A stretch of 64,000 nt of DNA from Bifidobacterium subtile (GTDB taxonomy: Bacteria; Actinomycetota; Actinomycetes; Actinomycetales; Bifidobacteriaceae), in assembly GCF_000741775.1 (NCBI RefSeq), contig NZ_JGZR01000006.1, forward strand, positions 1-64,000, read 5' to 3'. Position 1 is the stretch's first letter, and the number at the start of each line of letters is the position of its first letter. Below, piece after piece: positions 1 through 8,274 of the stretch. The notes below the pieces were generated by a model, which saw only the letters and a program-made list of their open reading frames with translations, was not told where the DNA came from and searched no databases. Made by a program: the position numbers and the translations under genes.

Positions 1-200
1 CTCCTGCGTACGCCCGCCCCGCAGCCAGGAGACGAACGACTCCAGCTCGCGCACCCGCCGGCGCCGCCGTTCCCGGCGACCATGCTCAGCTTGCATGCCC
101 GGCACCTCCAACGCTGGCGGCCAGACGCCGCACGCCCGTATTTCTGCATCGGCCCGCCGCACAGCGGGCACTTCCTCGCTCTCCCGGATCGAGTTCTCAC
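1..200 (-). pseudogene. IS1249-like transposase, 5' part, apparently frameshifted, runs off left edge
   Basis: Reading the minus strand from a GTG at 200 gives an N-terminal zinc ribbon with two Cys pairs (KCPLCGG and RCRACK, about residues 11-37), as in the IS1249 group of IS256-like transposases. After about fwd position 75 this frame becomes low-complexity Gly/Ser/Cys, while another frame gives LESFVSWLRGGRTQ, which resembles the next expected block of the family (a FLxWLL..TQ motif). The two halves are therefore in different frames, which suggests a frameshifted, inactive copy; an alternative is translational frameshifting. The rest of the gene is outside the window. The start codon is uncertain because no good ribosome binding site precedes it. 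Confidence 0.5.
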
Positions 201-422
201 CCGACTCAGCAGTACCCGGCAGGCCCCCTATTCTCCCCGCGAAAAAACAGCACCCCGACACGCCTACAGCCGCAAAGCCAAACCCCAAACACAACCAACA
301 CGTTTGTTCCTATAACCCAACATGCTTTTTCACACGCCATGATATTTATGGGTCGAATCATGTAAACGTTGATATTCCGCCAAAATGCCCTGTACTCAAT
401 TCGGCGTCTACTTTTCGAAGGG

Positions 423-906
423 CCTAATGAACGAAAAAACCACCTAATAAATGTTCCACAGCGTTCGTCCCACAGCGTTCCTCAGTAGCATGTGCACCCG
501 CAGCAGAGGTGAAACGCATAAAACGAGAGATATTCCGTTGTGTTGTCTTGAGGCATAGTTGACAGGTGTCTTGGGGCATGCTTTACACCGTTCAGCGGCG
601 TCAAAACCTCCAACATTCGGACATTGACAGGCCCTGATCCATGGCCAGGACAGGGCCTTCAAGCACCAGTACATGCTGGCGAGCCCTCAAAGACCTGATT
701 CGACGGCAAATACGCGATGCAGAACCATCCGGCCACCGCAAGGATCCCAACCGGCCATCACACGGGAAAACGAGCAAACCCGTCCCGACAGGCGGACGCC
801 CGACAGCCCACAGCTGTCAACCATGCCCCAAGACATATGTAAACTATCCGCCCGAACAAAACACGAGAGATATTCCGTTCATTAGGTGCTTTTTTCGTTC
901 ATTAGG
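423..906. repeat. 484-bp region bounded by 26-bp inverted repeats
   Basis: Positions 423-448 and 881-906 are inverted copies matching at 25 of 26 bases (core CCTAATGAACGAAAAAA). Inside, a second inverted pair is visible (544-565 against 814-835, around GTCTTGGGGCAT/ATGCCCCAAGAC), and the direct repeat ACGAGAGATATTCCGTT occurs at 523-539 and 863-879. A partial third copy of the outer repeat (GCCTAATGAACG) lies at 1022-1033. No convincing gene lies inside. This looks like a non-autonomous or decayed mobile element. No target duplication was identified. Confidence 0.5.
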
Positions 907-1485
907 CACTTGCCAAAGTACAAGCCCATCATGGTCATTTCGCAATCGTTGGAATTCCGCCGATCTTGACCGTATGATAATACTCCAAAAAACCTAGAGC
1001 AGATGGTTGCGCACGAAAATGTGCCTAATGAACGGCGGACATGGCTGCAAGACAGCCGAAAACATGGAGAGAAACCGCCCTAAGCCTGCTCGAGCAGCAT
1101 TTCGCCAAGACCATAACCGCATCCCCGATGCGTCTCATATGCGCTGTGACCTTCTTCACACCGAAACAAAGCAAACGCGACGAAATAATCCTTGAAGCGA
1201 TGGCGCATCTCCTTAGATTTTGTTTCGATTTGAGCACGCGGCCGCAGGCAATGCCCTAACCGCAACGATACGGCAAGGATATTGTATCGAAACGCGGCTG
1301 TAACAGGCGCTCTTGCACGCCCCCAAACGGTGTCGTAAAGTCGCGCTACACGCCAAGCGCTCCGCACTTACGGCTCAACGAGCTACCCGCATACCCACCC
1401 GTACCTCGCTTTTAGAACACTCGCCTTTGGGGCATGCGCCCCAAATATGACCATATCTTGCACCCTTTGCGCCGCGACCGAAATC
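907..1485. other. Intergenic, no gene recognised
   Basis: Apart from the partial repeat copy at 1022-1033, nothing recognisable as a gene or RNA is seen here. Open frames are short, lack ribosome binding sites and have no family resemblance. This is probably decayed insertion-sequence territory upstream of the glycosyltransferase gene. Confidence 0.4.
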
Positions 1486-1551
1486 GTGACTTCAGACGGC
1501 ACCGTTCTGAAAGCACCGTTCAGACGGCACCGTGACTTCAAGACGGCATCA
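1486..1551. promoter_or_regulatory. Three direct repeats upstream of the glycosyltransferase gene
   Basis: The motif TTCAGACGGCACCGT occurs at 1491-1505 and 1519-1533, and a diverged copy TTCAAGACGGCATCA follows at 1537-1551. The copies lie 28 and 18 bp apart and about 120-180 bp before the start codon at 1671. Such an array could bind a regulator of the downstream gene. No regulator can be named. Confidence 0.35.
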
Positions 1552-1670
1552 CGATATCGCAAGCCAAGCAGCTTTGCACTCGCGCTTATCGAGCCTCTCC
1601 AAGGATTCCTAGCGACCCCTCTCAAAACCAAAACCATCGCAACTGCGCACAACGCCAGCAGGAGAACACC

Positions 1671-4160
1671 ATGAAACCGACCCAACTCATCATCGCACGC
1701 ACCATCGGGATCTTCGTCGTAGCCACCGGCATCGTCTACATCTCATGGCGATGGGCATTCACCCTCAACATGAACGCCTTGTGGCTGGCCATCCCCCTTG
1801 CGCTCGCCGAGACTTACTCGCTTGGCGAGGCGATTCTCTACACATTCACCATGTGGCACGCCCGGAAAAGACCGTCGCCGCCGCCGGCCCGCAAAGGACT
1901 GAGCGTGGACATATTCATCACCACCTACAACGAACCGCTCGAACTGGTGCTCAAAACCGCGCTCTCCGCCAAATACGTGACCTACCCGCATAAGACCTGG
2001 ATTCTCGATGACGGCCAGCGCCCGGAGTTCGCGTTGGCCGCGCAGCGCATCGGCGTCGGCTACATCACCCGAGGCGCCGAGTGGGAAGGCAAGCCGCGGT
2101 TCGCCAAAGCCGGAAACATCAACAATGCGCTGTTCCAGACCGACGGCGAATTCATCGCCATACTCGACGCCGATCAGATACCCAGCCCTGGGTTCCTCGA
2201 TCATGTGCTCGGCTATTTCGAGGATGAGGCGGTGGCGTTCGTCCAGACGCCGCAGGAGTTCTGGAATGTGGGGAAGGCCGATCCGCTCGGCAGCAGGGCC
2301 GAGCTGTTCTACGGGCCAATCCAGCGGGGCAAGGATGGCTGGGATGCCGCATTCTTCTGCGGGTCCAACGCGGTGCTGAGGCGCGAGGCGCTGATGGCGC
2401 TCGGGCTGTCGGCGTATACGAGGAGTTCGCTTGCCGCAGTGCGCCGTGCGCTGCGTCGCGCCAAAACGCAGGCGCAGGAACTGCGCGCTCGGTGGCATCG
2501 TGCCAATCCGGCCGCGGAGCATGTCGCCGTCGATGTCCTCGCTTCGATCTCCCGTTGCGAATCAGGGCTGCGCCGAGGAAAACCGCTTGCCGACATTCTC
2601 GACCGGCTTGCCGACGACATCGTCGAATCCCAGCAGATCGAGGTCGCCTTGCCCGACGATATGCTTGCCACGCTTGCGCAGATCGAATCCGAGATTACGC
2701 ATATCGCGGGCGAGCAGGCCCTGGTCATCAATCCCATGCGGACGAATTCCATTACGGAAGACATGGTGACGGCCCTGCATCTGCACGCCATGGGCTGGTC
2801 GAGCATCTACCATCACGAAGTGCTGGTGCAAGGTTTGGCGCCGGAGGATCTCAAAACCATGCTCTCCCAGCGCAATCGCTGGGCTTTGGGCACCATGCAG
2901 GTGTTCTTCACGCAGAACCCGCTGCTCATGCCCGGCCTTTCCTTGGGCCAACGGCTTATGTATCTCTCCACCATGACCAGCTATCTCAACGGTTTTGCGG
3001 CAGTCACCTTCCTCGCCGCCCCTATTGTGTTCCTCACCACGGGGATATTCCCGCTGAATGCCGATCCCGTGACGTTCTTCGCGCATTTCCTGCCGTTCTT
3101 CCTGCTGTGCCAAGCGTTTTTCCAAGTCACCGGCCATGGCTGCCGTGGCATCTGGAAGGGTCAGCAGATGTCGATCGCGCTGTTCCCCACATGGATCATA
3201 GCGACCACCAAAGGGCTGGTGGCGGCCGTTACCGGACGTCACATGGCATTTTCGGTGACGTCCAAAACGAAATCCGAATCGAATTCGGGCTTCAAGTGGA
3301 TCGTCCCGCAGCTTATCGCGATGGGCTTGCTGATCGTGGCTTCCGGCATCGGCGTGGCGCGTGCGGCGTTCGGCGCAGCCGGACTGTCATCCACCTTGGT
3401 CTCGCTCGGCTGGGTGGCGATCGATATGGCGTTGCTGTGGGCCGCAGTTTCCGCGGCACGCTACCGCGGTCCGAAAGACAGCGAGATCACCGCGCCGTCG
3501 TTGCCTCAGCACGAGCTGCTGGCGGCATTGCTGACCGGATCGATCTCATCGGAGCCCAATACGCTGGGCGAGCAGCTTGCGAACCTGCGCGTCTCTCCCA
3601 GCGTGCCGATGAAGGATGATGTCGCAATCGGTCCGAATGTGCATGCGATCGGCCCTGTTCTTGACGCGCATGCGGCTCTGGCGTTGCGCAATACGGTGGC
3701 CGCCGAGCTCGGCAGCCGGCTGGATGGCCGTGAAAAGATCATTCTCGTCGATGTTTCGGAAGTGACCAGCGCAAGTCCGGCCGGCATCGCCTGCCTGATG
3801 CAGACTCTGCATCTGGTGCGGGCCGAGAGCGCGGATATGCGCATCTTCGGGGTTTCGCAGGCACTCGAGACCGCCAATCTCGCTTATCGCATCGACGGTC
3901 TGACCCATGTATACAAAGGTCTGGCCGAGGCTCAGGCGGCTCATCCCAGCGGCTCGGCCCGCAAGCCCGCGCTGCATCAAGCACAACCCAGCCAGCCGCA
4001 GACCAGCCAACCGCAGACCAGCCGACTGCAGACCAGCCGACTGCAGCTCGATCAATCAGCCGCCCCAGCCGTGCCGGCCATGCCAGCTGCACCGGGCGAG
4101 TCAGGCGGCGCCGATGCGATTGATATGACCTTGGCAAGCGAAGCCTTGAACGCCTCCTGA
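1671..4160 (+). CDS. Cellulose-synthase-like family 2 glycosyltransferase with C-terminal STAS-like domain
   Basis: Processive membrane polysaccharide synthase of the BcsA type, 829 aa. Two N-terminal membrane segments precede the GT-A domain, which shows DD at 113-114 (DDGQRPE), DAD at 166-168 (DADQIP), a TED motif near 361-363 and the product-gate QRNRW motif at 400-404; further membrane segments follow (about 425-600). About 110 residues, partly charged and coiled-coil-like (about 245-355), are inserted between the acceptor loop (RREAL) and TED. BcsA proteins normally end in a c-di-GMP-binding PilZ domain. Here residues about 650-745 look like a STAS domain (HAIGPVLDAHAALALR, IILVDVSEVTSASPAGI), followed by a Q/T/S/P repeat tail. 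The start has a GGAG site 8 bp upstream. It is neighboured by two exported GH26 proteins, so an extracellular beta-glucan or related polymer is the likely product. The exact sugar is unknown. Confidence 0.85.
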   Translation: MKPTQLIIARTIGIFVVATGIVYISWRWAFTLNMNALWLAIPLALAETYSLGEAILYTFTMWHARKRPSPPPARKGLSVDIFITTYNEPLELVLKTALSAKYVTYPHKTWILDDGQRPEFALAAQRIGVGYITRGAEWEGKPRFAKAGNINNALFQTDGEFIAILDADQIPSPGFLDHVLGYFEDEAVAFVQTPQEFWNVGKADPLGSRAELFYGPIQRGKDGWDAAFFCGSNAVLRREALMALGLSAYTRSSLAAVRRALRRAKTQAQELRARWHRANPAAEHVAVDVLASISRCESGLRRGKPLADILDRLADDIVESQQIEVALPDDMLATLAQIESEITHIAGEQALVINPMRTNSITEDMVTALHLHAMGWSSIYHHEVLVQGLAPEDLKTMLSQRNRWALGTMQVFFTQNPLLMPGLSLGQRLMYLSTMTSYLNGFAAVTFLAAPIVFLTTGIFPLNADPVTFFAHFLPFFLLCQAFFQVTGHGCRGIWKGQQMSIALFPTWIIATTKGLVAAVTGRHMAFSVTSKTKSESNSGFKWIVPQLIAMGLLIVASGIGVARAAFGAAGLSSTLVSLGWVAIDMALLWAAVSAARYRGPKDSEITAPSLPQHELLAALLTGSISSEPNTLGEQLANLRVSPSVPMKDDVAIGPNVHAIGPVLDAHAALALRNTVAAELGSRLDGREKIILVDVSEVTSASPAGIACLMQTLHLVRAESADMRIFGVSQALETANLAYRIDGLTHVYKGLAEAQAAHPSGSARKPALHQAQPSQPQTSQPQTSRLQTSRLQLDQSAAPAVPAMPAAPGESGGADAIDMTLASEALNAS

Positions 4161-5155
4161 GCCGCTTGGCTCGAGTTGATCCGCCAGTCCCTCTCCTTGT
4201 TCACATCGAACCAGATGAAACCCGTCACCCGCTTCTGGGAGGAACCATGACTCATCAGCTTGGCGATCCACTGCGCCTTCGATTGGCCCGGACCGGAGCC
4301 CTCGGCGGACGCGGTCTCGGATATGAGAATCGGCTGCCTGCCGTCAAGCGCTCGCAGCTGGTTCAGCCCCTCGTCGAACAGCACGTCGGGTTCAGTCCAC
4401 TCGTGTCCATCGCCTGTTCCCCAGTTGTAGCCGTCCAGCCCGAGGATATCGACCATGTCCGCGCCGGGATACGCGGCGGCGAGGTCGCTCGTCTGGCCTG
4501 CGACGGGGACGTTCGGCGACCACAGGAACCGCACGTTCGAAGCGCCGACGCTGCGGAAGAGGTCATGAACGTGCCGCCAGGCGGCGACATAGTCATCACT
4601 CGTGTTGCCGTTCACCCCGACCGCCCACGGATACCAGTCGCCGTTCATCTCATGGGCGAAGCGCAGCATCACGGTGGAACCCAAGTCTCTCAGCCCCGTT
4701 GCCCAACGGGTGAGATCCGCGTCGTGGCCGCCGGCCGCAATCCGAGCCAAGGCGAATTCCGGCTGCTCGGTTCTCGCATCGCCAATGCTATTTTCAGCAG
4801 CGCCTGCATTGGGATCCCATGGTTCCAAGGACAGTATCGGCGTTGCGCCGAGACTCGCGATCTCCTGCAATTGGGCAGCGGGCACCGGCTGCATGAGCGC
4901 GGAGAAGCTCAGCACGTAATTCGGGCGTGCGCCAGCGATGCCGGCCACTTGGGCGTAGCTGTTCGAAAGAGAATCCGCCGGAGGCAGATAGACGCCCCAC
5001 TGCAACGCATGGGCGGCTGGCGTGGCGGTGCCGTCTTCGTCGACAGCATCGTTGGTTTTCGCGGCGCACCCGACGCACGCAGCCATCAGCGCAGCCGCCA
5101 GGCCCATGGCAAAGGCGGCGCGCAACGTGCGCATGATAGTCGGGAGCATTCGCAT
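4052..5155 (-). CDS. Exported GH26-family glycoside hydrolase, probable lipoprotein
   Basis: GH26 enzymes are endo-acting beta-glycanases (mannanases, beta-1,3/1,4-glucanases, xylanases). This protein has a hydrophobic leader ending in a lipobox-like AACVGC, then a catalytic domain with the acid/base Glu169 in RFAHEMNGDWYPW and the nucleophile Glu280 in LISETAS; WSPN and FIWFDVNKERDW are also family-like. The start is set at the ATG at 5155 because the leader follows at once; an upstream TTG at 5185 lies in a tandem repeat and lacks a site. The 3' end overlaps the convergent glycosyltransferase gene by 109 bp, so both C-terminal tails are encoded on opposite strands of the same DNA. The protein probably trims or releases the polymer made by that synthase. 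Confidence 0.8.
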   Translation of the reverse strand: MRMLPTIMRTLRAAFAMGLAAALMAACVGCAAKTNDAVDEDGTATPAAHALQWGVYLPPADSLSNSYAQVAGIAGARPNYVLSFSALMQPVPAAQLQEIASLGATPILSLEPWDPNAGAAENSIGDARTEQPEFALARIAAGGHDADLTRWATGLRDLGSTVMLRFAHEMNGDWYPWAVGVNGNTSDDYVAAWRHVHDLFRSVGASNVRFLWSPNVPVAGQTSDLAAAYPGADMVDILGLDGYNWGTGDGHEWTEPDVLFDEGLNQLRALDGRQPILISETASAEGSGPGQSKAQWIAKLMSHGSSQKRVTGFIWFDVNKERDWRINSSQAAQEAFKASLAKVISIASAPPDSPGAAGMAGTAGAAD

Positions 5156-5173
5156 AAGCCACACCAGCTCTCT

Positions 5174-5245
5174 GTGCTCGTTCAACTCATTGTGCTAGTT
5201 CAATCCATTGCGCCAGTTCAACTCATGGTGCTCGTTCAACTCATT
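5174..5245. repeat. Four 18-bp tandem repeats between the two GH26 genes
   Basis: Four near-identical 18-bp units of the form GTGCTCGTTCAACTCATT lie at 5174-5191, 5192-5209, 5210-5227 and 5228-5245, in the divergent intergenic region of the GH26 genes. The number of units would change the spacing between the two promoters or leaders. Confidence 0.8.
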
Positions 5246-5280
5246 GCGCCTCAGCACCGATACGTTTGGGAGAATCCATT

Positions 5281-6540
5281 ATGACATCGTCCAATAATCA
5301 ATACCAAGGCCCTGACCAGTTCCCTCACAAATCCAAGTCCAAACGCCTGCGCCGAGCCAGTGCGCTCATTCCGGTGCTGCTTATGGCCGTGGCCACGATC
5401 GGCGTCGCATGGACAATGAACCGGGTCGTGCCCGCGTCATCGGCGACGGCCGAGAGCGAATTCTGCGTGGCGGATGACGCCAGCCTGATCGTTCCCGAAA
5501 AGGGCGTGCTGTTCGGAGTCAATCTCGATTGGGACAATGAGTCCATCGCGCAGTACAAGACGAATCTCGGCCATGCCCCGGCGATGGCCGTGCAATTCAC
5601 CGACATTCCCTACGACCGCGAGACCTGGCAGCACACGCTGGACGCGGTCGACCAAGTGAAGCAGAACGGCGGTGCACTGCTGCTCACGCTCGAGCCGCAC
5701 GCCGGGCTTTCCGCCGTCAGCACCGAGGTCATCGCGCAGCTGGCCGAAGATCTTCGCGAGCTTAACGACGATGGCGTTCCGGTCGTGCTCAGATACGCCC
5801 ACGAAATGAACGGATCGTGGTATGCGTGGGGCCAGCAGCCTGCGGAATACATCGCCTCGTTCAGGCGCGTCGCGGACGCGGTGCACGCCAAGGCGCCCGG
5901 CTCCTCGATGATGTGGGCGCCCAACTACGGCGGCGGGTACCCGTTCGTCGGCGGCAAGTTCGCCGCAGCGTCTGAAAGCGACAATTTCAAGCTGCTCGAC
6001 ACGAACAACGATGGCGCACTGACGATGGCGGACGATTCGTACGCACCCTATTACCCCGGCGACGACGTGGTGGATTGGGCCGGCGTATCGCTGTATCACT
6101 GGGGCAATCAGCGCCCCTGGGGCAGCAACGACCAACTGGTCGAAAACCATAAGTTCGCCGACATGCTCACCGGCGAATACTCCGGCACCGCCGGTGACGA
6201 CATTCAGGTTCCTGATTTCTACCATGTCTATGGGGATCTGCATAACAAGCCGATCGCCATCCCTGAGACCGCCGCGATCTACACGCCGTCGCGCGGCGGC
6301 ACCGACGAGCTGGACATCAAACAGGCCTGGTGGCGGCAGGTGTTCGCCGACTCGTTCGCCAGCACGTTCCCCAAGGTCAAGATGATCAACTGGTTCGAAT
6401 GGCAGAAATACGAGATCGAAATCGACGATACCGTCGACTGGCGCGCCGCCGGCAGCCCGCACGTGCGCGATGCCTTCGTCGCCGATCTGCCCACATGGCT
6501 GCACTACGCCCAAGACGTGCGCGCCTGCAAGGCAGGGTAG
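5281..6540 (+). CDS. Membrane-anchored or exported GH26-family protein with EF-hand-like loop
   Basis: The second GH26 protein, 419 aa. One N-terminal hydrophobic segment (about residues 27-48) follows a basic stretch (KSKSKRLRR), so it is secreted or anchored by an uncleaved signal. Catalytic residues are Glu175 (RYAHEMNGSWYAWG) and Glu329 (IAIPETAAIY). Around residue 240 there is a calcium-binding-like loop of dockerin/EF-hand form, DTNNDGALTMADD, in an insert before the WAGVSLYHWG strand. The ATG at 5281 is preferred over an in-frame TTG at 5266 because GGGAGA lies at the right distance before it. It differs clearly in sequence from the first GH26 protein, so the two probably have different roles, such as release against trimming of the same polymer. 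Confidence 0.8.
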   Translation: MTSSNNQYQGPDQFPHKSKSKRLRRASALIPVLLMAVATIGVAWTMNRVVPASSATAESEFCVADDASLIVPEKGVLFGVNLDWDNESIAQYKTNLGHAPAMAVQFTDIPYDRETWQHTLDAVDQVKQNGGALLLTLEPHAGLSAVSTEVIAQLAEDLRELNDDGVPVVLRYAHEMNGSWYAWGQQPAEYIASFRRVADAVHAKAPGSSMMWAPNYGGGYPFVGGKFAAASESDNFKLLDTNNDGALTMADDSYAPYYPGDDVVDWAGVSLYHWGNQRPWGSNDQLVENHKFADMLTGEYSGTAGDDIQVPDFYHVYGDLHNKPIAIPETAAIYTPSRGGTDELDIKQAWWRQVFADSFASTFPKVKMINWFEWQKYEIEIDDTVDWRAAGSPHVRDAFVADLPTWLHYAQDVRACKAG

Positions 6541-6543
6541 TCC

Positions 6544-7395
6544 TCAGAACTCCTCGTACTCGTTCGGATCCTGGTTCGCGATGCGGCCGTCGGGGCGGCC
6601 CAGGGCGGTGATCTCGGCCATTTCGGCGGAACTCAGCTCGAAGTCGAACACCGACAGGTTCTGCACCTGGCGCTCAGCGTGGGTGGCCTTCGGCAGCGGG
6701 ATGATGCCCTGCTGCACATGCCAGCGCAGCACCACCTGCACCAGGCTGCGTTGGTGGGCGTCGGCGATGCGCTGGATGGCCGGGTCCTGCAGCAGCGAGT
6801 TGGCACGTCCGAGCGGAGACCACGCCTCGTCAATGATGCCGTGCGCCGCGTCCCATGCGCGCTGCTCGGCCTGCGGGAAGTAGGGATGCATTTCGATCTG
6901 GTTCACGGCCGGCGTTACGCCGGTTTCGTCGATAAGCCGCTGCAGATGCTCGGGCAGGAAGTTGCTCACGCCGATCGAAGTGACCAGTCCGCGTTCCCTC
7001 GCCTCGACCAGCGCCTTCCACGCCTCGACGTATTTGCCCTGCTTCGGGTTCGGCCAATGGATGAGGTACAGATCCACATGGTCGAGACCGGTGCGGTACA
7101 CCGACTCCTCGATGGTGGTCAGCGCCTCGTCGTACGCGTGATGACGGCCAGGCAGCTTCGAGCTGACGATGATCTGCTCGCGGGGCACATCCGACCGGCG
7201 CACCGCCGCGCCGACCGTCCCCTCGTTCTCATAATTGAAGGCGGTGTCGAGCAGGCGATAGCCGTTGCCGAGCGCGCTTTCGATGGCATCCGCGCCCGCG
7301 ACGCCGTTGAGCTTATAGGTGCCGAATCCGACAGCAGGCAGCGCATGGCCGTCGTTCAGCGACAGCGTAGGAATATTGGTGGTTTCAGTAGTCAT
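6544..7395 (-). CDS. Aldo/keto reductase (2,5-diketo-gluconate reductase-like)
   Basis: NADPH-dependent carbonyl reductase of the aldo/keto reductase superfamily, 283 aa, a usual length. The catalytic tetrad is visible: Asp and Tyr in LLDTAFNYENEG, Lys in VSSKLPG and His in DLYLIHWPNP; SIGVSNF and the nucleotide-binding IPLPKATHAERQ are also present. A GAGGAGGG site precedes the ATG. It is divergent from the TetR-family gene, with an operator-like palindrome between them, so it is probably repressed by that protein and induced by a reactive carbonyl or xenobiotic. The substrate cannot be deduced. Confidence 0.9.
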   Translation of the reverse strand: MTTETTNIPTLSLNDGHALPAVGFGTYKLNGVAGADAIESALGNGYRLLDTAFNYENEGTVGAAVRRSDVPREQIIVSSKLPGRHHAYDEALTTIEESVYRTGLDHVDLYLIHWPNPKQGKYVEAWKALVEARERGLVTSIGVSNFLPEHLQRLIDETGVTPAVNQIEMHPYFPQAEQRAWDAAHGIIDEAWSPLGRANSLLQDPAIQRIADAHQRSLVQVVLRWHVQQGIIPLPKATHAERQVQNLSVFDFELSSAEMAEITALGRPDGRIANQDPNEYEEF

Positions 7396-7460
7396 AGAGA
7401 CTGCCCTCCTCGTGTCTAGAGTTGCACTGCATTACGTTATTACGCTCTTTCACTCTACTA

Positions 7461-7477
7461 CGATACTGGTAGTATCG
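7461..7477. promoter_or_regulatory. Palindromic TetR-type operator between reductase and regulator
   Basis: CGATAC-TGGTA-GTATCG is a perfect 6-bp inverted repeat with a 5-bp spacer. It ends 5 bp before the TetR-family start codon and lies in the 87-bp divergent region with the aldo/keto reductase. It probably autoregulates the regulator operon and controls the reductase. Confidence 0.6.
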
Positions 7478-7482
7478 AAACT

Positions 7483-8274
7483 ATGAGACCACTTTCCTCA
7501 CGTTCTTCGGAGCCTTCGACAACGCCATCGGCAGCGCTGCCAACGGCTCCGCCAGCAGTTCCACTGATAGCTAAAGCGCACCACGGCCACGGTGGACGCC
7601 CCCGCAGCGAAGCCTCTCGTCGTGCCATCCTCGACGCCGTCGCCGACCTCGTGGCCACCGTCACTCCCGCGCAAATCACCATCGCCGCGATTGCCGCGCG
7701 CGCTGGCACCAGCAAGTCCACTATCTATCGCTGGTGGACATCGCGTGCCGAGCTGCTCTTCGAGGCGCTCGCCAGAATCACTGTGCCCACGCTCGAATTC
7801 CCGGACGATGCCGACACAGCCACCGCGCTCGCGACCCAACTCGAGGCATTGCAGCGCCTGTTCGCCGACCCCTACCTCGGCCGGCTGATCATCGCGCTGA
7901 CCATCGAAGTTCAGGAGAACCCCGATACCGCACGCGCTCTGCGTCGGCTCTGGCTCGCCCCGCGCCGCGATTCCGCCGCGCACATCCTGCAACGGGGAAT
8001 TGCGCGCGGCGAAATCCGCGCCGACATCGATCTCGAAATCGCCATCGACCAGCTCTTCGCACCGCTGTATCATCGCGCGCTCTATTACTCCGGCACGAAC
8101 CGCGATGGAGGTGGAAGTGGAAGTTGCGAAGAGAACCACGACGGCGACGGCGACGTCGATAACAACAGCAGCACGATAGCCCGTCACACAGCCAAAGCCG
8201 TCGAGCAGTTCCTTGCCGGTGCAGCTGCGCATGCAGGACGCGGCGACGACAGCAACGGAAGCCAACGCCCATGA
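7483..8274 (+). CDS. TetR/AcrR-family transcriptional regulator
   Basis: A 263-aa DNA-binding repressor. The helix-turn-helix is at about residues 62-85 (TIAAIAARAGTSKSTIYRWW), followed by the usual helical ligand-binding domain. The first 40 residues are Ser/Pro/Ala-rich and unlike the family, so translation may start later than this ATG, or the mRNA may be leaderless, since the operator ends only 5 bp upstream. The C-terminus contains a Gly/Ser/Asp/Asn-rich stretch. The stop overlaps the MFS transporter start (ATGA), which indicates coupled translation and suggests that the regulator senses a substrate of that transporter. Confidence 0.85.
   Translation: MRPLSSRSSEPSTTPSAALPTAPPAVPLIAKAHHGHGGRPRSEASRRAILDAVADLVATVTPAQITIAAIAARAGTSKSTIYRWWTSRAELLFEALARITVPTLEFPDDADTATALATQLEALQRLFADPYLGRLIIALTIEVQENPDTARALRRLWLAPRRDSAAHILQRGIARGEIRADIDLEIAIDQLFAPLYHRALYYSGTNRDGGGSGSCEENHDGDGDVDNNSSTIARHTAKAVEQFLAGAAAHAGRGDDSNGSQRP

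Noticed and set aside
641..997. Open frame inside the palindrome region
   Set aside because: No ribosome binding site and low-complexity translation; it spans the inverted repeat and looks like chance.
1743..2522. Long open frame opposite the synthase gene
   Set aside because: Antisense to a well-supported gene; arginine-rich translation typical of a shadow frame at high GC.
4166..5284. 372-codon plus-strand frame opposite the first GH26 gene
   Set aside because: The minus strand has both GH26 catalytic motifs and a lipobox; the plus frame has no recognisable domain.
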